Assembly: GCA_948794795.1 (NCBI GenBank)
Contig: CAQGLR010000047.1
Coordinates: 1 to 29,569 of the forward strand
Direction of reading: 5' to 3'
Length of the DNA stretch: 29,569 nucleotides
Origin: an uncultured Lachnospiraceae bacterium
GTDB lineage: Bacteria; Bacillota; Clostridia; Lachnospirales; Lachnospiraceae
This document shows positions 1 to 7,386 of the stretch, in pieces. The stretch's first letter is position 1; each line of letters begins with the position of its first letter. A model generated the notes under the pieces. The model did not search any database. It saw only the letters and a list, made by a program, of their open reading frames with translations, and was not told where the DNA came from. The position numbers and the translations under genes were made by a program.

Positions 1-153
1 GGCTTTATGCACCACTGCGCATCCCATCCAAGCGCAAGCGGCTGCTGTTGGTAAACCTTTGGAATTGCCAGAGGCACATAACTTATGAATATTTAATTTT
101 CAAACATTCACAGCCTTACCATTTACAGAAGGGTTGCTTAACTAAATGACATT
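1..153 (+). repeat. Half copy of a palindromic intergenic repeat
   Basis: This segment aligns with the reverse complement of about 9443-9596. Shared blocks include TTATGCACCACTGCGCATCC, TTGGAATTGCCAGAG, an ATATTTAATTT stretch and TTAACTAAATGACATT. By eye the two copies agree at most positions, with scattered substitutions and a one-base deletion after the CAAGCG block. Only the half running outward from the palindrome centre is inside the window; the rest would lie upstream of base 1. No open frame is conserved between copies, so I read it as a repeat and not a gene. Confidence 0.75.
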
Positions 154-222
154 GCATCCAAGCGCAAGCGTGCTGCTATTGGTAAAATTTTGGAATTGCC
201 AGAGCCATATAATTTGTGCAAT
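154..222 (+). repeat. Second, truncated tandem copy of the same repeat
   Basis: Directly after the first copy the unit restarts at GCATCCAAGCGCAAGCG and runs through TTGGAATTGCCAGAGCC and a TAATTTGTGCAATATTT tail. It therefore covers only the first part of the unit. It lacks the one-base deletion seen in the first copy. Two partial copies in tandem suggest slippage or nested insertion. Confidence 0.65.
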
Positions 223-226
223 ATTT

Positions 227-260
227 AAGCCTGCCCTGTACTTATTGTCCAGGCAGGCTT
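227..260 (-). terminator. Hairpin downstream of the chemoreceptor gene
   Basis: AAGCCTGCC (227-235) is perfectly complementary to GGCAGGCTT (252-260) around a 16-base loop. It lies about 40 bases past the stop of the minus-strand chemoreceptor gene. On the minus strand it is followed only by AAATATT, not by a clean T-run, so it is an imperfect intrinsic terminator or a 3'-end stabilising hairpin. Confidence 0.45.
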
Positions 261-298
261 ATGCCAGTCCAGTTATATTACACTTTCCAAGCCAGAAA

Positions 299-1783
299 TC
301 ACTTTGCATCTTCTTCTTTATGTAGTACACTTGAAAGCTTCTCCATTCCTGTCTGCATACTCTTCATAGATTTCACAATATTATCCAGGCCAGCAACTTG
401 TTCTTCTGTAGATGTACTAATACCTGCTGTAGTAACTACAAAATTCTTAGAACTATCTTCTACACGTTTCATAACCCCTAGCAGCTGGTCTTTTATACCA
501 ACAATGTCCTCCAGTTCTGTTTTCAGCAGCTCAGTAATACTTATAACCTCTTCTGAAGACTCCAGCATAACCTTAAAGATTTTAACTGTATCCTCCAGCC
601 TTCCACTGGAAACATTTACCACTTCATTATTATGGTCCATAACCTTATGGGTAGACTCTACTGTTTCAATAATATCTTTCAATATAGCATCTATTTTTCC
701 AGTAGCATTTGAGGATTCTGTTGACAATGAATTAATTTCATCTGCCACCACTGCAAACCCCTTTCCTGCTTCTCCTGCCCTTGCTGCCTCTATAGCAGCA
801 TTTAATGCAAGAAGATTTGTCTGCTGTGCAATTTCACGTATACTCTCAATTATGCCACTGATTGAACTTGATTTACGGGACAGTTCCTCAACACCATCTG
901 CTGCTGTCTGTGTTGTTTTAATATTTTCCTCAAACTTTTCTGACAATGCATGTATTACAGCAAATCCCTCATCATTTTTAGCCCTCAGGTTTTTAATAGT
1001 TTCTACAGTCTGGTTTACCCTGTCCTCAGATTGTACAATCTTATCATCCAGTTCATTAAAAATCGTCAGGCTGTTTTCTACTTCACTAATTTGCAAATCT
1101 GCACTTTCATTAATCTGTTGTGTAGAAGCAGCAATCTCTTCTGTATTACCTTCAAATTCCTGTAATGAATTATATATTGTTTCAGAAGATTCTTCCAGGC
1201 TGTCAAATGCCGCCTGTACATTATGTAAAACATTCTCTGCTTCCTGGCCCTGGTCTTCTACTATTTTAAAGAGAACTGTAGTACGGTAAACAATAAAACT
1301 ACATGCAGCAAAAAGCACCATATAAACAATTCCTATAAATACCCATGCAATAATACTATGTAACTTTAAAAAGCCTGTTGGGAACAAAAGCATAAGTACC
1401 AGGTTAGACAAAATAGTTACAGCCGTACTTACCCTTAGTAACTTTTGTGAGTAATATGGAACCAGCAATAATGTTGCCACAAAATAATAATGTGTCAGGC
1501 AGACATAACTGTCACTGGTATCTGTATTACAAACTGCTGCAGTAATGGCACCAATAACTGGCGGAATACAGGCATATACATACTTTGCATTCTTGCCTAA
1601 TGGTTTTTCAAATAATTTAGTTATAATGGCAAATAAACCAGTCAAGAGAAAAATACATTCCCGGATACCACCATGTAAAAATAGCATAACAAAACTGAAA
1701 CCAGATATTGCTACACCTAAAATATAAATAAATAAAATGTTATTTATAAGTTTTTCCTCACTATTTACTGATTGTGTCTGCAT
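299..1783 (-). CDS. Methyl-accepting chemotaxis protein with polytopic membrane domain
   Basis: Membrane chemoreceptor that would control CheA kinase through CheW. The first ~170 residues hold about six hydrophobic segments (near 14-36, 40-58, 68-87, 96-113, 119-137 and 143-166) with no extracellular sensor domain between them and no obvious HAMP domain. A long coiled coil follows, with the conserved hairpin tip EIAQQTNLLALNAAIEAARA starting near residue 317 and the typical AGEAGKGFAVVADEI continuation. The length, 494 residues, is ordinary for the family. The ATG has AAGGAGA eight bases upstream, and that ribosome binding site overlaps the TAA stop of the KASIII-like gene, so the two genes are probably translated from one transcript. 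Family and tip are clear. The ligand is unknown; a membrane-embedded sensor suggests a hydrophobic or membrane-state signal, which is inference. Confidence 0.95.
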   Translation of the reverse strand: MQTQSVNSEEKLINNILFIYILGVAISGFSFVMLFLHGGIRECIFLLTGLFAIITKLFEKPLGKNAKYVYACIPPVIGAITAAVCNTDTSDSYVCLTHYYFVATLLLVPYYSQKLLRVSTAVTILSNLVLMLLFPTGFLKLHSIIAWVFIGIVYMVLFAACSFIVYRTTVLFKIVEDQGQEAENVLHNVQAAFDSLEESSETIYNSLQEFEGNTEEIAASTQQINESADLQISEVENSLTIFNELDDKIVQSEDRVNQTVETIKNLRAKNDEGFAVIHALSEKFEENIKTTQTAADGVEELSRKSSSISGIIESIREIAQQTNLLALNAAIEAARAGEAGKGFAVVADEINSLSTESSNATGKIDAILKDIIETVESTHKVMDHNNEVVNVSSGRLEDTVKIFKVMLESSEEVISITELLKTELEDIVGIKDQLLGVMKRVEDSSKNFVVTTAGISTSTEEQVAGLDNIVKSMKSMQTGMEKLSSVLHKEEDAK

Positions 1784-1795
1784 ATTTCATTCTCC

Positions 1796-2797
1796 TTAAT
1801 ATTTATATAAAACTGTTGCGCAAGTAGTTCCTGCACCAACTGTCCAAAAAACCACATAATCTCCAATTTGCAATTCCTTATCTTCTATTGACCTGGCGTA
1901 GGCTAACATTGGGCTTGTAGTACCTGTATACCCAAATTCATCCCCGACAAATTTGAACTTTTCAATATCCTCTTCCAAATCTTCACTGGCAAGGACAATA
2001 TTTTTTAAAGCAAGCTGTGAAAAATAATATTTCTTAATATCATCTTTCTGCAGGCCATTCTTAAATAATAGTTCTTCAATAGATATCTTTGCACTATGAA
2101 AAGCGCCACCAAAGTCAAATGGAATCCATTTAACTAATTTATCTTCTGTTGGCAGGTTCCTGTCCCTTGTTACAGTTGACATTCCCTTAGCTGGCAAAAG
2201 GATTTTATCATGATTGCTTGAATTAGTATAAAAGTCTGAATCAATAAATCCCCTTTTTGTTGAAAAAACATTTTCAATTACCATAGCACAAGCAGAATCT
2301 GCAAAATTTGAATATGGAACCACCTCATTATACCTTACATAACGGTTCAGCTGGTCAGAACCAACTAACAAAGCATATTTTATATCCAGATTACTTTTCA
2401 TAAGCCTTGCAACCTGGTCCAGGGCTACCACCATCCCTGCACAATTCGCATTCAAATCATACACTGCACACTTTTGTCCTGCATTAAGCATGGAATGTAG
2501 TTTTAATGCATTAGTTGGTGCTATATATTCTGGTGTACCTGATGAAAATACAATTAAATTAATCTGTGCAACCTTTACATGGGTCTGTTCTAACACTTTA
2601 AGGCTTGCCTGGTACCCCATTGTCAGCATATTTTCTTTCTCATCTGTTGAAATATACCTGCTTTTTCTTCCTGTTGCCCTTAACAAGCCTTCAATATCTT
2701 TCCCTTGTTTCTTAAAGTGCTCAATAAAATATTCATTATCCACCACATTCTCTGGATGATAATATGCAACTCCCTTAATCATAGCATTATTTTCCAT
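1796..2797 (-). CDS. KASIII (FabH)-like thiolase-fold protein, atypical active site
   Basis: Thiolase-fold protein related to 3-oxoacyl-ACP synthase III, 333 residues from the chosen start. The nucleophile cysteine is present at residue 119 (DLNANCAGMVV), and C-terminal glycine motifs such as WTVGAGTTCA are typical. The two residues that activate malonyl-ACP in FabH look missing: where FabH has a HQAN-type motif, this protein reads YYFSQLALKNI (about 258-268), and GNTS is replaced by GTTS (292-295). That suggests acyl transfer or acyl binding more than a normal decarboxylating condensation (inference). I chose the ATG at 2797 because GGAAAGGCGG precedes it. An in-frame ATG at 2881 would add 28 residues but lacks a ribosome binding site and runs through a hairpin. 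The stop abuts the chemoreceptor ribosome binding site. Confidence 0.85.
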   Translation of the reverse strand: MENNAMIKGVAYYHPENVVDNEYFIEHFKKQGKDIEGLLRATGRKSRYISTDEKENMLTMGYQASLKVLEQTHVKVAQINLIVFSSGTPEYIAPTNALKLHSMLNAGQKCAVYDLNANCAGMVVALDQVARLMKSNLDIKYALLVGSDQLNRYVRYNEVVPYSNFADSACAMVIENVFSTKRGFIDSDFYTNSSNHDKILLPAKGMSTVTRDRNLPTEDKLVKWIPFDFGGAFHSAKISIEELLFKNGLQKDDIKKYYFSQLALKNIVLASEDLEEDIEKFKFVGDEFGYTGTTSPMLAYARSIEDKELQIGDYVVFWTVGAGTTCATVLYKY

Positions 2798-2825
2798 TAT
2801 TATAAATCCGCCTTTCCGCAGAAAA

Positions 2826-2856
2826 CACTGACAGGTATATGAAACACCTGGCAGTG
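2826..2856 (-). promoter_or_regulatory. Hairpin in the leader of the KASIII-like gene
   Basis: On the transcribed strand CACTG-C-CAGGT pairs with ACCTG-T-CAGTG: ten base pairs and one mismatch around a nine-base loop. It lies about 10 bases ahead of the GGAAAGGCGG ribosome binding site. There is only a short T-run behind it, so it may be an attenuator, an mRNA stabiliser or a protein-binding inverted repeat. No known riboswitch class was recognised. Confidence 0.4.
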
Positions 2857-2998
2857 CCTCATCTTTTTTCAGTTTTTTCATTTTCTGTTGCAGACAGTTT
2901 ATATACTACTAAGCCTGAGGAGATGTAAATGGTGGGTCCTATAGATATTTAATTCCAGACTGGTCCACTGTTTTATTAATTAGTACATTAAACAGGCA

Positions 2999-3778
2999 TC
3001 AGGAACAAATTTTTATAAATGAAATTATTTTATCCTTTATAAATTCTGTATCTTCATAAATAGCACCATGTCCTTTATATGGAACCATAAGAAGCTGGCT
3101 GCCTTCTATAGTTTTCCATGTTTCTACTGCTGCCATTGGCTCAACAATCTTGTCATCGCTTCCATGCACCATAAGGGCAGGAATCTTAATAGCTTTACAT
3201 GCTTCAAGATTATTATAGCCATTTGAAAGCATTAAATCTGCATATCCCGTTTTATCTGCTGTCTTTGTAGAAGAAAACAGCTCTGAAATACGTTTCTTAT
3301 CTTCTTCAGGAGTATCAATTCCAAACAAAGCATAAAGAATATCTTCTGTCTTAAAATCTTCTACAGGCATTGCCTTAAGGTCATCTATCATTGGTGAATA
3401 ATTTTTCAAATCACCACCACTGCTTAATAATACAATCCCACTAAGGCTTAAATTGTTACGTATGGCGATTTCACAGGTAATTGCACCACCCATTGAATAC
3501 CCTAATAATATAACCTGTCCTGTAACTATATTCTGTTCTTTTAACTGGTTTAGTGAATATTCTACATCCTCTGCAAAAACACTTATCTGGTCTGGTTCAT
3601 CTGCATCAGATTGTCCATGCCCGGTTAAATCGAATACTATACAGTTATACTCCTTAAATACACTTGCAAATGGATACATCCCTCCTTTTGACATTGTTGA
3701 CCCATGTAAAAAAACCAATGTAATATTGCTTCCATTGTCCCCTGTTCTTTCATATGGCAGAATCTTTTTCATTTCCAA
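2999..3778 (-). CDS. Alpha/beta hydrolase
   Basis: Serine hydrolase of the MhpC/lipase-like alpha/beta fold, 259 residues. The oxyanion motif VFLHG is at residues 22-26, the nucleophile elbow GYSMGG has Ser95, the acid is probably Asp208 or Asp209 in HGSDDKIV, and the base is His237 in KGHGA. There is no signal peptide, so it is cytosolic. Thioesterase, esterase or lactonase activity is possible; the substrate cannot be told. The start is a TTG eight bases behind AAGGGGG; the in-frame ATG two codons later would have a long 14-base spacing. It is in the same direction as the YdcF, thioesterase and exporter genes upstream, but separated from YdcF by about 300 AT-rich bases, so it may have its own promoter. 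Confidence 0.9.
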   Translation of the reverse strand: MEMKKILPYERTGDNGSNITLVFLHGSTMSKGGMYPFASVFKEYNCIVFDLTGHGQSDADEPDQISVFAEDVEYSLNQLKEQNIVTGQVILLGYSMGGAITCEIAIRNNLSLSGIVLLSSGGDLKNYSPMIDDLKAMPVEDFKTEDILYALFGIDTPEEDKKRISELFSSTKTADKTGYADLMLSNGYNNLEACKAIKIPALMVHGSDDKIVEPMAAVETWKTIEGSQLLMVPYKGHGAIYEDTEFIKDKIISFIKICS

Positions 3779-4075
3779 TTTTCATTCCCCCTTAATTTAT
3801 TTTATTAGTAAATTACATAATTAAAAGAACATTAAGTAACCACTAAATTATATTACCATAATATTACATATAAATAAAGCATTTTATTATTGAATTAATA
3901 TGGTTGTATAGCTATAATATGTTAATTACCTTAATAACTGCCAGAAAATAATCTGTACAGGCGGGGTATAAAGAATTATAACATGCCATTATATATGTCA
4001 CCAGTTATATTTATACAAATTATTACATAAAAACCTGATAACTTCCAAAACATATAAAATACCAGCAAAATCCCA
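3779..4075. other. AT-rich intergenic region without a gene
   Basis: I see no open frame with a ribosome binding site on either strand. On the minus strand TGTTATAAT (extended -10, TATAAT at 3980-3975) is preceded by GTGACA at a short 15-base spacing, a weak promoter candidate for the hydrolase gene with a leader near 190 bases. No strong terminator hairpin was found behind the YdcF gene. Confidence 0.4.
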
Positions 4076-4825
4076 CTAAATCTGTCCAAATATCTTATAT
4101 TTTATAACTGCAAATGCTTCACGTAAATAACAATTTGGCATTGTAAAAAGTACTGTCTTTGTCCCAATTCCTGATACATCTTCATATCCTTGTTTTATTG
4201 CAATCTTTTCTGCCCTGTAAATATGGAAATTATTACTTACAATAACTACTTTATCTGACTTATTTCCAATTATATCCATGCTGTACCTTAAATTTTCATC
4301 TGTATTTTCTGACTTCTCTTCTTTTATAATCCGGTTTCTGCTTAACCCCTTGCTGGCAAGATAATCTTCCATTGCCTTGCCTTCTGTTATATCTTCACCC
4401 TTTCCCTGTCCACCTGAAACAATAACTTTACATCCTAGATTATCTTTTATATAATCCAGTGCTGCATCAAGACGGTATTTAAGGTTAAGTGAAACCTTAG
4501 TGCCATTTACCCTTGCTCCAAGTACAATTACATAATCTGCACCTGGTTCTGGCTCTTGTAAACCACTTTTTATTATTATAAACTCTGTTACAGCCAGGAT
4601 AATACATCCAGTACATATAATAGTATAAAATATAACAGACAGTGGTTTTGGTATAGTTATCTGCTTTTTATCCACAAGGGAATGTAATATTCCTGTCCCA
4701 ATTAAAAAAACACCCAGCAAAAGCCAGAAATATGTGAACAAATTATTATTCCCAGTTAAAAAAATATATACAAAAAAATATAATGTGCTTGCTGTTCCAA
4801 GCAAATACAACATAGACGTAACCAT
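4076..4825 (-). CDS. YdcF/SanA/ElyC-type (DUF218) membrane protein
   Basis: 249 residues. About four hydrophobic helices fill the first ~90 residues, followed by a soluble DUF218 domain. Diagnostic motifs are YVIVLGARV, KVIVSGGQGKGEDITEG, a KSENTDENLRYS stretch and VSNNFHIYRA. Relatives such as SanA and ElyC are linked to envelope and lipid-carrier homeostasis in Gram-negative bacteria, but the biochemical activity of the family is not settled. GGAGGG sits only three bases ahead of the ATG, a short spacing; the ATG four codons later is an alternative. It lies 22 bases behind the thioesterase stop, which supports one operon with thioesterase and exporter. Confidence 0.88.
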   Translation of the reverse strand: MVTSMLYLLGTASTLYFFVYIFLTGNNNLFTYFWLLLGVFLIGTGILHSLVDKKQITIPKPLSVIFYTIICTGCIILAVTEFIIIKSGLQEPEPGADYVIVLGARVNGTKVSLNLKYRLDAALDYIKDNLGCKVIVSGGQGKGEDITEGKAMEDYLASKGLSRNRIIKEEKSENTDENLRYSMDIIGNKSDKVVIVSNNFHIYRAEKIAIKQGYEDVSGIGTKTVLFTMPNCYLREAFAVIKYKIFGQI

Positions 4826-4847
4826 ACACCCTCCAGGTATAATATCC

Positions 4848-5564
4848 TCACTTTTCCCCAGCGTGGATAAACTGTACTATTGCATATGCCTTGCCATCTT
4901 CACCATTAAGTGATACAAATGACTGTCCATTATCATTATAAACAACAGGTATTATTTTATTTCCAAGAAGAGCCTGTCTTTTATACTCAACACGCAGTTC
5001 TTTTACCTTATCTTTTAATCCAAGTGCAAACATTGCCATCCTTACATATTGTCCATTATTTACATGATGGTTAGTATCAAGGTGGTATTCTTTTACAACA
5101 AAACCTCCAGCTTCCTGGCCAATGCCAGGAAGCTTTATTTTCCTAGGTGCATAATCCATTTCAAGCGGCTCATGTTTCCCATATACATCACCAATTACAG
5201 GTGTTATTACAACAGGCCTGCCTGTCTCTGTATCCATAAGCACCCAGTTTGAATTAGCTTTAACTATTGTCTTTCCATCCTCACCTGTTATAAAGAAATT
5301 ACGGTATCCAATTATTTTATCATATCCATATGACTGTGTGCCAGTTTCTATTATTTCTCCAAAGGACGGATAATAACTTATAACTATCTGCCACGAATTT
5401 AAAACCCACATTAAATGCTTTTTACGTAAAAATTCTATGCCAACACCTAAATATTCTGATTCAAAATTAGTACAGTCCTGCAGATAATTAATAATTGCAT
5501 CAAGGCTTATACAACCCGTTTCATCTGTTTCACTATACCTTACACGGCTTTTAAACTTATACAA
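4848..5564 (-). CDS. Acyl-ACP thioesterase (FatA/FatB-type)
   Basis: Releases free fatty acid from acyl-ACP in the cytosol. The 238 residues form two hotdog domains. The N-terminal one starts at RVRYSETDETG with LQDCTNFES further on, and carries MWVLNSWQI and YRNFFI. The second holds the family's catalytic region LDTNHHVNNGQYVRM, matching the N-x-H-V-N-N motif of plant and bacterial acyl-ACP thioesterases. The start is a TTG six bases behind GGGAGGG; no better ATG is available. It is 23 bases behind the exporter gene and 22 ahead of YdcF, so all are probably co-transcribed. Chain-length preference cannot be read from the sequence. A close relative acting on acyl-CoA is less likely given the full-length two-domain match. 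Confidence 0.9.
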   Translation of the reverse strand: MYKFKSRVRYSETDETGCISLDAIINYLQDCTNFESEYLGVGIEFLRKKHLMWVLNSWQIVISYYPSFGEIIETGTQSYGYDKIIGYRNFFITGEDGKTIVKANSNWVLMDTETGRPVVITPVIGDVYGKHEPLEMDYAPRKIKLPGIGQEAGGFVVKEYHLDTNHHVNNGQYVRMAMFALGLKDKVKELRVEYKRQALLGNKIIPVVYNDNGQSFVSLNGEDGKAYAIVQFIHAGEK

Positions 5565-5587
5565 ATGTTTCCCTCCCTGTTTATATA

Positions 5588-7369
5588 CTACATCTGGTAT
5601 TGTGACATATAAAGGTTATAATAATAACCTTTCTTCTCCAGAAGTGCATTATGGCTTCCAGACTCCTGCATACCGCCTTTATCTATATACATTATCATAT
5701 CTGCATTCTTAATAGTTGAAAGACGGTGTGCAATAATAAATGAAGTCCTTCCCTCGAGAAGTTTCTCAAGACCTTCCTGTAAAACTATTTCTGTCTCTGT
5801 ATCAATACTTGAAGTCGCTTCATCAAGTATAAGTATAGCAGGGTCCGCAAGAAGTGCCCTTGCAAATGAAACCAGCTGGCGCTGGCCTGCTGACAGCCTG
5901 CTTCCACGTTCATTTACCTGTGTATTATACCCGTCTTCCATCTGCATTATAAAATCATGCGCACATACGGTTTTTGCAGCAGCAATTACTTCTTCATCTG
6001 AGGCCTCTTTATTGCCATAACGTATATTGTCCATAATAGTACCAGAAAATATAAAACTGTCCTGCATCATTACACCCATCTGCCTGCGCAGGGAATTAAG
6101 TTTTACTTTAGATATATCTATCCCATCAACAAGTATCCTGCCACTGTCAACATTATAAAACCTGCTTAAAAGATTTACAATAGTTGTTTTACCTGCTCCT
6201 GTCGGCCCTACTATAGCTATACTCTGTCCCTGTTTTATATTAAAATTAATGTTCTTTAATATAGTAACCCCGTCCTCATAACTAAAAGTTACATTCTCAA
6301 ATTCCACATCACCTTTTATACAAGGCATATCAGCAGCATCTGGTTCATCCCTGACTAAAACAGGCTCATCAATAGTTTCAAAAATACGTTCCAGGTATGA
6401 TACTGCTGTAAGCACACTATTATAAAAACTTGCTATAGTATTTACAGGTGCCCAGAACCTGCTTATATATGCTGTAAATGCAAATATAACACCAATTTCA
6501 ATTCCAGAACTGCTTCCGCCCATAATACTATACACACCTATAACATATATAAAAGCTGTTGTAACTGTTGATATAAGGTCAACCATAGGTCCCATTGCGA
6601 AGTTAAAGTAAACAGCACGGAGCCATGATTTGCGGTACATATTACTTAAATCATTAAAAATATCTGTATTTCTCTGCTCACGTACAAATGCCTGTGTTAC
6701 ACGTATGCCATTTATACTTTCTGCAATATAAGCATTAAGGTTTGACTGTTTATTACTTTGTACCTGCCATGCACGCCTTTGTTTACGCTTTATTACTATA
6801 ACATATAACGCAAGCACGGGAAGGCCGCAAAGGCATACAAGCGTAAGCTTAGGGCTCATTGCAAACATAAATATTAATATAAAAACCAGGTTACATAAAT
6901 CAGTTATTGTATTTAATATACCATTTGACAAAAGGTCACTTAAATTATTAACATAATTAACAACACGCACTTGTATCTTGCCATGGGGACGGTCGTCATA
7001 ATAACTAAAGGGAAGCTCCTGCAGATGCCTGAAAATATCTTCCCTTAACTGGTGTATTATATCCTGCCCTACCTTTGTAGTTACACTTATTTTAATTCTT
7101 GTGCTTATAACTGAGTATACCACAATAACCACTGCAAGCAAAGACAGAAAAACTATTCCATTTATATCTTTACCTGGAATATAAATATCCATCTCCATCT
7201 GCAGGAACTTTGGTATAAACATGCCAAGTGCTGAGGATGAAAGCATAAGAAAAAGCACTAAAGCCATTTTCTTTTTATAAGGCTTTATATATCCTGCAAG
7301 GCGTTTGAGCTGGTTTATATCAAACTTATCTTCTAAAGTTTCATCTATATCATAACGGTTTCTTGCCAA
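5588..7369 (-). CDS. ABC exporter subunit with consensus ATPase site
   Basis: Transmembrane-NBD fusion of the multidrug/lipid ABC exporter type, 593 residues from the chosen start. Six membrane helices lie in roughly residues 30-310. The nucleotide-binding domain has Walker A GPTGAGKTT (about 388), signature LSAGQ, Walker B AILILDE with the catalytic Glu, and the H-loop IIAHRLST. It is paired with the adjacent gene, whose site is degenerate, so the two should form a heterodimer. The signature here is LSAGQ, not LSGGQ, as expected for the subunit that completes the partner's degenerate site. The longest frame starts at a GTG (7378) inside the AGGAGG itself; I chose the TTG at 7369, eight bases behind AGGAGG. 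Substrate unknown; the neighbours suggest a lipid-like compound. Confidence 0.93.
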   Translation of the reverse strand: MARNRYDIDETLEDKFDINQLKRLAGYIKPYKKKMALVLFLMLSSSALGMFIPKFLQMEMDIYIPGKDINGIVFLSLLAVVIVVYSVISTRIKISVTTKVGQDIIHQLREDIFRHLQELPFSYYDDRPHGKIQVRVVNYVNNLSDLLSNGILNTITDLCNLVFILIFMFAMSPKLTLVCLCGLPVLALYVIVIKRKQRRAWQVQSNKQSNLNAYIAESINGIRVTQAFVREQRNTDIFNDLSNMYRKSWLRAVYFNFAMGPMVDLISTVTTAFIYVIGVYSIMGGSSSGIEIGVIFAFTAYISRFWAPVNTIASFYNSVLTAVSYLERIFETIDEPVLVRDEPDAADMPCIKGDVEFENVTFSYEDGVTILKNINFNIKQGQSIAIVGPTGAGKTTIVNLLSRFYNVDSGRILVDGIDISKVKLNSLRRQMGVMMQDSFIFSGTIMDNIRYGNKEASDEEVIAAAKTVCAHDFIMQMEDGYNTQVNERGSRLSAGQRQLVSFARALLADPAILILDEATSSIDTETEIVLQEGLEKLLEGRTSFIIAHRLSTIKNADMIMYIDKGGMQESGSHNALLEKKGYYYNLYMSQYQM

Positions 7370-7386
7370 ACCTGCCACCTCCTGTT

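Noticed and set aside
216..1289. 357-codon plus-strand frame opposite the chemoreceptor
   Set aside because: Shadow of the coiled coil of the real gene; no ribosome binding site and a composition biased to Ser, Ile and Leu.
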